Assembly: GCF_003316765.1 (NCBI RefSeq)
Contig: NZ_NIJF01000011.1
Span: 1 to 39,236 of the forward strand
Direction: 5' to 3'
Length of the DNA stretch: 39,236 nt
Source: Bacillus sp. P14.5
GTDB taxonomy: Bacteria; Bacillota; Bacilli; Bacillales; Bacillaceae_B
Below the pieces are notes generated by a model. It searched no databases, had not been told where the DNA came from, and saw only the letters and a list, made by a program, of their open reading frames with translations. The position numbers were made by a program, and so were the translations under genes. Shown piece by piece: positions 23,454-31,834 of this stretch (position 1 is its first letter; each line of letters opens with the position of its first letter).

Positions 23454-24629
23454 ATGACCAAGCGAAATTTATTGCTTCTTTTTGCAGCTGTTTTTACATT
23501 TGTGGCGGGTTTCTACGCCGGAACTTCTTATCTGGCAGCTAAAGCAGATAAAATAAAACTTGATTTTCATCCAATCCGTTCTGAGAAAATGGTTAATTTC
23601 CCTATTAAAGAAGTTGAAGATAGAAAAGAGTTTTCCACTAAGGTTGTGATGGGTTATATTCAGGATCACCACGACCCGGGGAAAATCAACTACCCCTATT
23701 TGTCTCATGTGATTTTTTCATTCGCCCATCCTGCTGAGAATGGCAAGCTTCTATTCAACGGGGAACATGCGCGGACTAATTTACGGGAGACAGTGAGACT
23801 GGCGCAAAAAAACGATACCAAAGTACTGCTTGCAGTAGGGGGTTGGTTTCATATAAGAGGCGGTGAAACCTATCCTTATTTCCAGGAAGCGATTTATAAT
23901 GCTGATTCAAGAACGACGCTTGTCAATGAATTGATGGAAGTGGTGATGGATGAGCACCTGGATGGGGTTGATATCGACTTTGAACATCCTCGTTCTGAGA
24001 AGGATGCAGAACATCTGGCTGCTTTTATAAAAGAATTAAATGCCATGCTTAAAGCTCAAAATAAAGAGCTCTCCATCGCTGTCTATTCTAAAGTAGACAG
24101 TGTGACCGGCCAAGAGAATAAATCCGTTGTTTTCTTGCCTTCTATGTTCAAAGACGTAGATTATGTTAATATCATGGCCTACGATGGCCAGTGGGACGGC
24201 GGATATAATGCAGCTAATTTATCCCCTTTTCCTTTTGCTGAAAATATAGTCGGCTATTGGAGCCGGTTCTTTAATGAAAACGGTCTACCTAAGGATAAGT
24301 TGGTTCTTGGAGTTCCTTTCTATGCACAACCTGAAGATCCTGCTGAAGCTCCTATCTCGTTCTCGGCGATAATTAAAAAGGGAGCGGAAAATCCAGATAA
24401 GGATGCTGTGACGATAGACGGCATGACATACCACTATAATGGTAAATCTACTATCCAGCGAAAAACAGAGTTGGCTCTGCAGAATGATTTCGGCGGAATG
24501 ATGATATGGGAAGCGGGACATGATGCCGAGGGTGCCCACAGTTTGGGGAAAGTAATTTCCGAGGTTCTGAAAGAGAGTGTTGAAAGGGAGAAACAGTTAT
24601 TCTGGGCCAAAAATAATGATGAAGAGTAA
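23454..24629 (+). CDS. Membrane-anchored glycoside hydrolase family 18 protein
   Basis: The 391-residue protein starts with KRN and a hydrophobic segment (LLLLFAAVFTFVAGFYAG), a signal or uncleaved anchor. A GH18 (chitinase-like) barrel follows. The beta-3 motif is KVLLAVGGW (123-131) and the catalytic DGVDIDFE is at 170-177 with Glu177 as proton donor. YVNIMAYDG is the beta-6 motif, and MMIWEAGHD sits near the end in place of the usual Trp strand. There are no LysM repeats or chitin-binding modules. It likely cuts beta-1,4-GlcNAc linkages in chitin or peptidoglycan outside the cell. AGGAGG lies about ten bases before the ATG. Confidence 0.88.
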   Translation: MTKRNLLLLFAAVFTFVAGFYAGTSYLAAKADKIKLDFHPIRSEKMVNFPIKEVEDRKEFSTKVVMGYIQDHHDPGKINYPYLSHVIFSFAHPAENGKLLFNGEHARTNLRETVRLAQKNDTKVLLAVGGWFHIRGGETYPYFQEAIYNADSRTTLVNELMEVVMDEHLDGVDIDFEHPRSEKDAEHLAAFIKELNAMLKAQNKELSIAVYSKVDSVTGQENKSVVFLPSMFKDVDYVNIMAYDGQWDGGYNAANLSPFPFAENIVGYWSRFFNENGLPKDKLVLGVPFYAQPEDPAEAPISFSAIIKKGAENPDKDAVTIDGMTYHYNGKSTIQRKTELALQNDFGGMMIWEAGHDAEGAHSLGKVISEVLKESVEREKQLFWAKNNDEE

Positions 24630-24666
24630 AATGAAAACAGCGGGATATCCACCCGCTGTTTTCATT
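24630..24666. terminator. Bidirectional rho-independent terminator
   Basis: GAAAACAGCGGG and CCCGCTGTTTTC (about 24632-24663) form a perfect 12-bp stem with A/T-rich flanks between converging genes. Confidence 0.9.
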
Positions 24667-24944
24667 TATGCCTTTTCTTTCACATGTTTAATAAAGCCGT
24701 CCCTATGGCCTTCCTTATCAATGATCTTCCGGACATAATAAGGATCCTCCAGCAGTCCATCACGCTTGGAATAATTCAGAAACTCCTCTATTTGAGGATC
24801 TGACTGCAGCTCCCTGTACCAATCCTGCTCTTCAAGTTCGATCCATAATTCTTCCACTTCGGGCTCTTTGATCCTTAAAATATACTTTTGAATGAAACCG
24901 ACAATAAGTGCTCCAGTCAAAAGAAGCAGAAATAAAAAGATCAT
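24666..24944 (-). CDS. Small single-pass membrane protein
   Basis: The 92-residue product has one N-terminal hydrophobic segment (FLFLLLLTGALIVGFIQKYIL), then an acidic cytoplasmic or external part (EPEVEELWIELEEQDWYRELQ) and a mixed C terminus (YYVRKIIDKEGHRDGFIKHVKEKA). GAAGGAG precedes the ATG. It follows the EamA transporter gene by 36 bases and probably shares its transcript. Family not recognised. Confidence 0.65.
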   Translation of the reverse strand: MIFLFLLLLTGALIVGFIQKYILRIKEPEVEELWIELEEQDWYRELQSDPQIEEFLNYSKRDGLLEDPYYVRKIIDKEGHRDGFIKHVKEKA

Positions 24945-24980
24945 GATATGGCTCCTTCGTTACTGAGAGGTGTTCATAGT

Positions 24981-25910
24981 TTAAGCGGATAACTGTTTTT
25001 GATTCTTCCGTTTCTTCAATAGTGCCCTGAATGTACCAGTGCCAAGAAGAACACCAAGTACGATGAAACAAAAGCCCACTATGTGCTTAGGCTGAATTTC
25101 CTCCCCCAGGAAAAGAGAAGATCCGACTATTGAAAAGAACGGTGTCAGATTGATGAAAATAGATGTCGCCCCCGCCCCACGCCTATGAATGCTGTAGTTA
25201 TAAAGCATATGTCCCAGACCGGTTGCAAGGATGGCGGAACCTATCAGCGCCCACCAGACATAGGCAGGCTTCTCAGCAGCAAAAACAGTTTCTGTTTCTG
25301 TGAAAAAGAAACTTGCTATGATAAGCAGAATGGAACCCATGAAAAGCATTAAGCCTGTCATTTGACGGGAATCGATGCTTACACTCAGCTTTTTAATCAG
25401 GATGAAGCTCACTGCCTGTGTCAATACGGCTCCAAGGATGTACAGGTCGCCCATTGATAGACCTGAAAGAGTTCCTTTTTCGTTCATTACTATGAGATAT
25501 ACCCCAAATAAAGCAGCAAAAATCCCCATGGTTTTCAAGATGGTCAGTTTCTCATTCAAGAAAACCATGGCCATGATGGAGGTGGATAAAGGGACAAGTC
25601 CCAATATCAATCCCGCGTTGGTAGCGGTGGTTTCAGTAAGGCCGATGGCAAGAAAAAGATGATGTCCCAGCACTCCAAATAAAGCAGCTGTCAATATACC
25701 AGCCAAGGTCCTTCTGGAAACTTTATGGAAGCTTTTCTTTAAAACCAAAAAGAAGATGACTGCCATCCCCGCCAGCATAACGCGAACTCCCTGGATCAGG
25801 ACTGGCGGGAAATGAGTAACAAGAATCTTGATGGCAGAAACATTAAAACCCCATACGACCATCAATAAAAACAATAAAATATAAAGGCCCGATTTGGACA
25901 CGTTCCTCAC
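24981..25910 (-). CDS. EamA/DMT-family transporter
   Basis: 309 residues with ten hydrophobic segments arranged as two EamA repeats of five helices. The N terminus has the typical WGFNVSAIKILVTHFPP motif, and FLNEKLTILKTMGIFAALFGVYLIV and FLGEEIQPKHIVGFCFIVLGVLLG close the two repeats. Members export amino acids or metabolites, or carry nucleotide sugars; the substrate is unknown. The start is a GTG at 25910; a second in-frame GTG at 25901 is equally possible. Confidence 0.87.
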   Translation of the reverse strand: MRNVSKSGLYILLFLLMVVWGFNVSAIKILVTHFPPVLIQGVRVMLAGMAVIFFLVLKKSFHKVSRRTLAGILTAALFGVLGHHLFLAIGLTETTATNAGLILGLVPLSTSIMAMVFLNEKLTILKTMGIFAALFGVYLIVMNEKGTLSGLSMGDLYILGAVLTQAVSFILIKKLSVSIDSRQMTGLMLFMGSILLIIASFFFTETETVFAAEKPAYVWWALIGSAILATGLGHMLYNYSIHRRGAGATSIFINLTPFFSIVGSSLFLGEEIQPKHIVGFCFIVLGVLLGTGTFRALLKKRKNQKQLSA

Positions 25911-26167
25911 ACTTCTTTCGAAAACAGTAATGTGTCTAATTTATCAGGGCGGGTGCTGTCTGTAAAGGAAAGTGAATTGGAAAAAAGAGTGTCTTACAGA
26001 GCTTTCAAACATGCGGCAGCCACTTATAATGCATAGTGAAAATGGGAGTATTTTTTCTCTCTCTTAGGAAAGCTGTAGTTCCTCTTATTATTTTATTTGT
26101 ATCAAAGCGAACAGCCACTTGGAAAAATAAAAACTCCCATGTATTGAACTGCTCTTACCAACAAAAA
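25911..26167. other. Intergenic region with a spaced inverted repeat
   Basis: No gene is seen. ATGGGAGT (26042-26049) and ACTCCCAT (26133-26140) are an exact inverted pair, with A/T tracts on their inner sides. Between them lies a small AGGAA/TTCCT hairpin (about 26066-26083). The 99-bp unit could be a structured RNA or a short non-autonomous repeat. Confidence 0.4.
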
Positions 26168-26195
26168 AAGTGCTTCCGAAAATCCAGAAGCACTT
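26163..26195 (-). terminator. Rho-independent terminator
   Basis: AAGTGCTTC and GAAGCACTT (26168-26195) pair perfectly and are followed on the minus strand by T7. It ends the DUF1292-like gene. Confidence 0.9.
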
Positions 26196-26209
26196 AATCT
26201 AAAACACGT

Positions 26210-26470
26210 TTAGCCCATATTCTCAGAAAATGCAGTTGACACTTTAGCAAATTCATCATCTTCTTCAATTCCTGTCAAGTCGCCATCAGAATCCACTTTT
26301 AAAAAGAAGATATCCATATCCTCCTGAGACTGTTCCCGCACATCATCTGCAAAGGCAACGGCTGCATAGTCATTTCCCTCCAAAGTCAAAGTGGCAAGAA
26401 CCTCGATATCCTGCTCCTGATCATCTTCCCCGATTAACGTAAATACTTCTCCTACTTTTACACTTTCCAT
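26210..26470 (-). CDS. DUF1292 family protein
   Basis: The 86-residue acidic protein reads VGEVFTLIGEDDQEQDIEVLATLTLEGNDYAAVAF ... DIFFLKVDSDGDLTGIEEDDEFAKV, the pattern of small Bacillus DUF1292 (YrzB-like) proteins. It is soluble, with no known function. The ATG at 26470 is chosen because AAAGGAG lies eight bases before it. It follows the 26489-26794 gene by 18 bases; both are highly acidic and form an operon. Confidence 0.85.
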   Translation of the reverse strand: MESVKVGEVFTLIGEDDQEQDIEVLATLTLEGNDYAAVAFADDVREQSQEDMDIFFLKVDSDGDLTGIEEDDEFAKVSTAFSENMG

Positions 26471-26488
26471 ATAGCATTCTCCTTTCAT

Positions 26489-26794
26489 CTATTGAACTGA
26501 TTCAGATTCTTCCTCATAATGATACTGGGCAATATATGTAGTGATCAACTCTTCCTCTTCTTCTTCAAGTTCAAAATCGAGGTATTTTTCAGTGGATTGT
26601 TCCATGAGATAATACTGGGCGATGCGTGCGCCTCTTTCATCTACCGCGTATATGGCTTTGATCAAAAGGCCGTTTTCGGTATATAGTTCGTCATCTTCCG
26701 GAACTTCAACTTCCAAAAGGTATTCATACCGCTCACCTTGGAGGATTCCCGTTGGATCTTCGAGTTGTTCAACTGTATATCCAGTAATTTTCAT
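26489..26794 (-). CDS. Small acidic protein, DUF6509-like
   Basis: The 101-residue product reads MKITGYTVEQLEDPTGILQGERYEYLLEVEVPEDDELY, then ENGLLIKAIYAVDERGARIAQYYLMEQ and an acidic tail (ELEEEEEELITTYI). The N terminus resembles DUF6509 proteins of Bacillaceae. It has no membrane segment and no catalytic motif. AAAGGAATG precedes the start. It is paired with the DUF1292 gene. Confidence 0.7.
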   Translation of the reverse strand: MKITGYTVEQLEDPTGILQGERYEYLLEVEVPEDDELYTENGLLIKAIYAVDERGARIAQYYLMEQSTEKYLDFELEEEEEELITTYIAQYHYEEESESVQ

Positions 26795-26992
26795 AACTCA
26801 TGCATTCCTTTCGATACTTCTAAAGATTAATTTTAGTAAATCCCCCGCAATTATACACTTATTCGACAAACTATGCTGAAATATTTAAGATAAGTATATA
26901 GGATGTATAAAGTTCAGGTAAACTGTCATATCCTGCGGTTTCCCGGGAAACTTTCCATTTAAACGTCAATAAAACCGACAAGGAGAAATGTA

Positions 26993-27286
26993 ATGACCAG
27001 CCACCTTACAGAAAAAGAAATTATTCAAAAGTACCAGCAGGACGAAAAAATGATGATCCTTGCTTTTGCTCAATGGTGCCGGAACAATGAACTGGATCCC
27101 CAGAAGGTTTATACAAAAGCATACCCGCATCAGGAAAAGAATCCTCTTCTAATTGAAGCACATGACTCCACCCTTCCAAAAGAAGAGTCTGATGTAATTC
27201 CTCTCTCCTCCCTGCTTTCCGTTCTCGAAATGTACGGTAATGAAGAACTTTGCTTCGTGATCACGGAAATACTCGAAAAGAAATAG
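26993..27286 (+). CDS. Hypothetical small soluble protein
   Basis: 97 residues, charged and mainly helical (LTEKEIIQKYQQDEKMMILAFAQWCRNNELDPQKVYTKAYP ... PLSSLLSVLEMYGNEELCFVITEILEKK). AAGGAGAAATGTA precedes the ATG, so it is likely expressed. It converges on the anchored protease gene, with only three bases between the ends. Family not recognised. Confidence 0.7.
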   Translation: MTSHLTEKEIIQKYQQDEKMMILAFAQWCRNNELDPQKVYTKAYPHQEKNPLLIEAHDSTLPKEESDVIPLSSLLSVLEMYGNEELCFVITEILEKK

Positions 27287-27289
27287 CCT

Positions 27290-28069
27290 TTATTGAAGGA
27301 CTGGTATTTCATTGACCGGAACAGCCAGTCCCTCAGGTTCTTTTCCGCTCCCTATTGCCGGGACTGTCATAGCATATACAACTCCAATCACCTTTCCATC
27401 GGAGTCTATGACTGGGCTTCCGCTATTACCCTTCTCAATCGGTGCTGTAAGGTACAACCTGTCTTCTGATTTGCTGATGTCACCTTCCATCACTATCTGA
27501 TTGTATGCAAGCGGGTTTCCTATGACATAAATGGGATCGCCAGCCCCCCACCCTTTTCCTTCCTTGATTTCAAGGTAAGGCAGATCTGTTCCCTCCACTT
27601 GCAGCATGGCAATATCCAAATCCGGGAATTGTTCTGTAACAGTCGCCTGCATTATATCACCGCTTGGAAAAATCACTGTGATGGAGGTCATGTTTTCTAT
27701 CACGTGGTAGTTCGTCACAATGGTACCTTCCTCGGCAATATTGAAGCCGGTCCCCTTTACCCCATTGCCTTCGATGGTAACTACTGCTTCTTTATAATTT
27801 TGAATGTTTTCAATCTTTGAAAGCTCATTTGACTTTTCAAGAAATGAGAAGGATGGCATATTAAACACCCTTACCCAGACAGCAAGGACACTTATGACCA
27901 AACTAAGGGCTATCGCATAAGCCATAAACTTTGCCAAAAAAGATCTGGCTTTCTTCCTTGCTGGTGCGTCTTCCTGTTCTTCGGATAAAAAATCTTCCAG
28001 ATCAGGCTCATCACTGAAAACATCTTTTTCTTCTTCTTCTCGTGGATGAGGATTATTATGATTATCCAT
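27290..28069 (-). CDS. Membrane-anchored trypsin-like serine protease (HtrA-like, without PDZ)
   Basis: About 259 residues. An acidic cytoplasmic N terminus (1-38) is followed by a single TM segment (about 46-68). An extracytoplasmic trypsin-like domain carries the catalytic His122 (VTNYHVIEN), Asp152 (PDLDIAMLQV) and Ser216 (KGNSGSPVIDSDG). It ends right after the barrel, so the PDZ domain of HtrA/HtrB proteases is absent. A role in surface protein quality control or a specific cleavage is likely. Start 28069 has CGGAGG upstream; the longer frame to 28132 has no site. Confidence 0.88.
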   Translation of the reverse strand: MDNHNNPHPREEEEKDVFSDEPDLEDFLSEEQEDAPARKKARSFLAKFMAYAIALSLVISVLAVWVRVFNMPSFSFLEKSNELSKIENIQNYKEAVVTIEGNGVKGTGFNIAEEGTIVTNYHVIENMTSITVIFPSGDIMQATVTEQFPDLDIAMLQVEGTDLPYLEIKEGKGWGAGDPIYVIGNPLAYNQIVMEGDISKSEDRLYLTAPIEKGNSGSPVIDSDGKVIGVVYAMTVPAIGSGKEPEGLAVPVNEIPVLQ

Positions 28070-28225
28070 ATGTTCCTCCGTTCGTTTTTCCTGACTTAAG
28101 TGTAACGCAAAACAGCCTTCGATTACTATCATTACACTTCCGCTCTCTTTATGGAATATTTATAGGTTTTAAAAAATAGTAGTAGGTAATAGAAGGTACT
28201 AACATAAAAAAGGAGGAATTTAAAG

Positions 28226-29548
28226 ATGAAGAGGTTGATTTCGTTCTTCAACAGAATCATGCAGCGGTTTTTGCCTGATCCCTTTTTGTTTGTAGTGATC
28301 CTGACGTTTATCGTTCTGGCGCTTGGCTTGGTCTTTACAGACAGCTCGGTCATGAATATGGTTCAATACTGGGGAGAAGGATTTTGGGGGCTGCTGGCAT
28401 TTTCGATGCAAATGGTGCTTGTCCTTGTAACTGGGTATGTACTTGCAAGCAGTCCTGTTTTCAAGAGAGGATTGGGATACTTGGCTTCAACAGCTAAATC
28501 CCCTTCGCAAGCGATCATTATTGTCACGATTGTCTCCATTATCGCCAGCTGGGTCAACTGGGGATTCGGTCTCGTCATTGGTGCTCTATTTGCCAAGGAA
28601 CTGGCCAGAAGGGTAAAAAATGTAGATTACAGGCTTTTAATTGCAAGCGCTTACAGCGGTTTTATAGTTTGGCACGGCGGCTTCTCGGGGTCTATTCCTT
28701 TAACAATTGCTACCGAGGGACATTTTTCTCAAAATTTAATTGGTATCATTCCTACGAACGAAACGATTTTTGCGGTCTTTAACGTGGCAATCGTCCTCGC
28801 CTTATTCATCATCCTCCCACTCCTTAATCGTATGATGATGCCTTCAGGGAGTGAAACAGTGACCGTTGATCCAAGGATTCTGGAAGAAGATGATGCAGAA
28901 ATGAATACAGCTTCGTCAGGGAATTATACTCCCGCGGAACGGCTGGAGAATAGCTATATTGTTTCTTTATTAACCTCGATTATGGGAATCGCTTTCTTAG
29001 TATACTATTTTGTAAATAACGGTTTTCAGCTGAATTTAAATATCGTTAATTTCTTATTCTTGTTTCTGGGCATCCTGTTTCATGGCACGCCGAGACGTTT
29101 TTTGGAATCAGTCCTTAATGCAGTAAAAGGAGCGAGCGGAATCATTATTCAATTTCCGTTTTATGCAGGAATCATGGGAATGATGACGGCTTCAGGGCTG
29201 GCTGCGGTCATGTCTGAAGGTTTTGTATCGATTTCAAATGACTTTACCTTCCCGTTCTTTGCTTTCATCAGCGCAGGAATCGTCAATTTCTTTGTTCCTT
29301 CTGGAGGCGGACAATGGGCTGTCCAAGCTCCGGTCATGCTTGAAGCGGCGCAGACACTCGGAGTATCGACTGCCAAAACGGCAATGGCTGTTGCCTGGGG
29401 TGATGCATGGACGAATCTTATACAGCCTTTCTGGGCATTGCCGGCACTCGCCATTGCCGGGCTTAAAGCTAAAGACATTATGGGGTTCTGTACCATTACA
29501 TTGGTCGTTAGCGGTATTGTGATTTCACTGGGTCTTTTGTTTTTATAA
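28226..29548 (+). CDS. atoE: AtoE-type short-chain fatty acid transporter
   Basis: The 440-residue membrane protein has about eleven or twelve hydrophobic segments. It carries the family motifs RFLPDPFLFVVILTF near the N terminus, SWVNWGFGLVIGALFAKELARRV, SGFIVWHGGFSGSIPLTIA and the FFVPSGGGQWAVQAPVMLEAA loop. Members (short-chain fatty acid TRAP-independent AtoE family) take up acetoacetate or butyrate. AAAGGAGG precedes the ATG. No acetyl-CoA transferase is adjacent, so the function here rests on family membership. Confidence 0.9.
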   Translation: MKRLISFFNRIMQRFLPDPFLFVVILTFIVLALGLVFTDSSVMNMVQYWGEGFWGLLAFSMQMVLVLVTGYVLASSPVFKRGLGYLASTAKSPSQAIIIVTIVSIIASWVNWGFGLVIGALFAKELARRVKNVDYRLLIASAYSGFIVWHGGFSGSIPLTIATEGHFSQNLIGIIPTNETIFAVFNVAIVLALFIILPLLNRMMMPSGSETVTVDPRILEEDDAEMNTASSGNYTPAERLENSYIVSLLTSIMGIAFLVYYFVNNGFQLNLNIVNFLFLFLGILFHGTPRRFLESVLNAVKGASGIIIQFPFYAGIMGMMTASGLAAVMSEGFVSISNDFTFPFFAFISAGIVNFFVPSGGGQWAVQAPVMLEAAQTLGVSTAKTAMAVAWGDAWTNLIQPFWALPALAIAGLKAKDIMGFCTITLVVSGIVISLGLLFL

Positions 29549-29855
29549 TAGGTTTATTTGATTTAAATGGTCTGCTTATTCCTGGTAAGCAAGAAAGAAA
29601 ATAACTGTTTTAGTGGTCGGAGAAAAAACTAGTATCCAGGGGAAAATCCGACTCTTGGGATATCTGAGAACGAACTTTCTAAAAGGAAATTCCTTCCTTT
29701 TCTGTTGGGAGATTAGAACGGAGGGTTGCCCCCTTCTGCTGACTAACAGGCGTCCAGCTCTTTGACTTTCCCCTCGGAGCCGTGCGCCTGGAGCGGAAAT
29801 CCATTACTTTTAATACAACCTCAATCTTTGCAAAAATAGCTTTATAGCAGCAATA
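29549..29855. other. Intergenic region, no gene
   Basis: No coding frame or RNA could be supported. A more GC-rich block (about 29715-29805) contains CCAG/CTGG and GGCG/CGCC complementary bits and looks like a repeat-derived insert rather than unique spacer. Confidence 0.35.
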
Positions 29856-29896
29856 ACGACAAGCAGTTCTTGTTTCTATCTGCTTGTCGTTTTATT
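29856..29896. terminator. Rho-independent terminator between converging genes
   Basis: ACGACAAGCAG (29856-29866) pairs perfectly with CTGCTTGTCGT (29880-29890), followed by TTTATTTTTT on the plus strand. It ends atoE and may also serve the converging transporter. Confidence 0.88.
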
Positions 29897-30818
29897 TTTT
29901 AATCCTGGGAAAGCTGGAGATTCTTCTTGAAAAGAAATTTCCGTTCACAACCGCTACCCCGGCAATGATAATCAATCCTCCTGCAATGCTGGTTACCACC
30001 GCTTTTTCATGAAGGATGATAATGGCCGCTGCAAATGTAACAATCGGCTCAAGATATAAAAGGACGCCTGCCTGTGAAGCTTGGAGTACTTTCAAGGATT
30101 TAGCCCAGAACCAATAGCCTGTCCCAGATACAAATACACCGAGGAAGATCAGGTGCCCCCATTCTATTGAAGTCATCCCGGGAAGACTTTCCCATCCGTG
30201 ATTTCTAATGATAAATGGCAAAGAAACAAGAAAACCGATAAACGTGATATAAAACGTCAAAGCGGTAGGCTCCAGTGGTATCTTTAAGCTTTTTAAAAGA
30301 ACAGTATACACCGCCCAATTCAAGGTGCTGAGCAGCATAAGGAAAAAGCCGATATTGAAAGTGAAGTGCCAACCGCCGCTGCTCCCGGCTGTAGTAACCA
30401 TCATGACTCCCGTAATGGCGGCTATGATTCCGAGAGCCTTACCTAAATTCATCTTTTCATGTAAAAAAATCATGGAAAGTAAAACAGTGAAAACGGGTGT
30501 GACGGAAATGAGCCACCCAGCCGACGAAGCATCGATGAATATAAGCGAAGTCGTTTGAAGCAGCTGATGACAGAATGTGCCCAGTATGGAGAGTATGAAC
30601 AAATGCGGTAAATAACGCGCAGAAAACAGAATCTTCTCTCTCGTCAAAAGGATAATGGCGAACAAGAAGACAGCTCCTATTCCAAAGCGAAAGACAATCA
30701 GAGTGAACGGATCAAGTTTACCCAACACCACTTTTGCAGATACGAAAGAAACTCCCCAGAAAAAAATCGCCATTCCCGCATATAATGAAGCGGCAAGTTT
30801 AGCATTCATATTACGCAT
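29892..30818 (-). CDS. EamA/DMT-family transporter
   Basis: 308 residues with ten hydrophobic segments in two EamA repeats (FWGVSFVSAKVVLGKLDPFTLIVFR near the start; FLHEKMNLGKALGIIAAITGV and ILHEKAVVTSIAGGLIIIAGVAVV closing each repeat). It ends with a basic tail (RRISSFPRIKK). A TTG at 30821 directly precedes the ATG at 30818; AGAAGGGATC lies upstream and either could be used. It is not closely similar to the first EamA gene (24981), so the two are probably not a recent duplication. Substrate unknown. Confidence 0.87.
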   Translation of the reverse strand: MRNMNAKLAASLYAGMAIFFWGVSFVSAKVVLGKLDPFTLIVFRFGIGAVFLFAIILLTREKILFSARYLPHLFILSILGTFCHQLLQTTSLIFIDASSAGWLISVTPVFTVLLSMIFLHEKMNLGKALGIIAAITGVMMVTTAGSSGGWHFTFNIGFFLMLLSTLNWAVYTVLLKSLKIPLEPTALTFYITFIGFLVSLPFIIRNHGWESLPGMTSIEWGHLIFLGVFVSGTGYWFWAKSLKVLQASQAGVLLYLEPIVTFAAAIIILHEKAVVTSIAGGLIIIAGVAVVNGNFFSRRISSFPRIKK

Positions 30819-30976
30819 CAATGATCCCTTCTGCTATAGACTTTACTACACTATATGCTCGTCCTTTATAACCATGCCTGATAACTAGCAGCTGATTAGA
30901 ATTGTCTCCCACTGGTTAAATGACCAATCAAGCCCTCCTTTGCTTTCATACGATATTCTTAAAGGAGGGGAACCAT

Positions 30977-31177
30977 ATGCATTATTACTTGTTGTTATTC
31001 CTAGCTGCAATCGGGGCAGGATTTTCTTTGCTGTATGTTACAGGTGTTGCTGCTGCAGGATTTTTAGGCCCGCTGGCTGCACCATTGGCAGGCTTGGCAG
31101 TAATCGTTATTGTGGTATTTTCACTCGTGATCTTTTATCTTGCAGTCAAAGAACTGCTTCACAGAAGGTCGCTATAA
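30977..31177 (+). CDS. Small hydrophobic two-TM protein
   Basis: The 66-residue peptide starts at an ATG with AAAGGAGGGG upstream. It is Gly/Ala/Leu/Val-rich, with two hydrophobic segments (YYLLLFLAAIGAGFSLLYV and LAGLAVIVIVVFSLVIFYLAV) and a basic C terminus (KELLHRRSL). No family was recognised. It has its own terminator and looks like a stand-alone membrane peptide. The codons between 30920 and 30977 are not part of it. Confidence 0.7.
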   Translation: MHYYLLLFLAAIGAGFSLLYVTGVAAAGFLGPLAAPLAGLAVIVIVVFSLVIFYLAVKELLHRRSL

Positions 31178-31183
31178 ACTCAG

Positions 31184-31213
31184 GGAGACTGCTTTCGGGC
31201 CAGTCTCCTTCTT
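31184..31213 (+). terminator. Rho-independent terminator
   Basis: GGAGACTG (31184-31191) pairs with CAGTCTCC (31201-31208), followed by TTCTTT. Confidence 0.8.
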
Positions 31214-31265
31214 TGTGGGATAGCTATTAATTGATGTAGAATGAGGAAAAGGAGTGAACGAAACT

Positions 31266-31685
31266 ATGGAAAAGAAGTTAGATCATATCGGCATTGCTGT
31301 CAGGGATTTAGATAACAGCATACATATCTATACGAATGTATTAGGAGGAGTGTTGATTGATAGATATAGGAGCGAAGCGGCCGGTGTTGAAAGTGAAATC
31401 GCCATTATCGGCCTTCATGATGACCGATTTGAATTGCTTTCTCCGACGAACAATACCACTTCTCCCATTGCAAGATTCATCAGGCAGAAAGGCAAGGGTG
31501 TCCACCACGTGGCTTACAGGGTCGACAACCTGGATAACGCACTCGCAGAACTTCAGGAGCAAGGGATACGTACACTGGAAGACACTTTGCGCACCAACAA
31601 ACATGGAAGAAGGCTCATCTACCTGAATCCTGCTGATACGGAAGGAACGATTATAGAATATTGTGATTATCCAAATGAAAAGTGA
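31266..31685 (+). CDS. mce: Methylmalonyl-CoA epimerase, VOC family
   Basis: About 139 residues with two beta-alpha-beta-beta-beta modules of the vicinal-oxygen-chelate fold. Metal ligands by motif are His in KLDHIGIAV, His in GKGVHHVAYRV and Glu in GTIIEYCDYP; FELLSPTN is the fourth strand. The enzyme interconverts (R)- and (S)-methylmalonyl-CoA in propionate and branched-chain catabolism. The ATG at 31266 is chosen because AAGGAGTGA lies eight bases before it; the GTG at 31254 sits inside that site. No mutase or propionyl-CoA carboxylase gene is adjacent. Confidence 0.85.
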   Translation: MEKKLDHIGIAVRDLDNSIHIYTNVLGGVLIDRYRSEAAGVESEIAIIGLHDDRFELLSPTNNTTSPIARFIRQKGKGVHHVAYRVDNLDNALAELQEQGIRTLEDTLRTNKHGRRLIYLNPADTEGTIIEYCDYPNEK

Positions 31686-31713
31686 CCTGCTGTGGACAGG
31701 TCACTTCTGCTTT
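31680..31713 (+). terminator. Rho-independent terminator of mce
   Basis: AGTGACCTG (31681-31689) pairs perfectly with CAGGTCACT (31697-31705), followed by a T-rich tail. Confidence 0.85.
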
Positions 31714-31834
31714 AAGATACAGCCAAAGCTTTGTCCCTCTGGATGGGCAGCTGTCTCCTTTTCTTTCTTACTATCCTGGTTATTTAGGATAAATTGTATC
31801 CGATTGATCAATAAAGATTACCTATAAAGATAAA

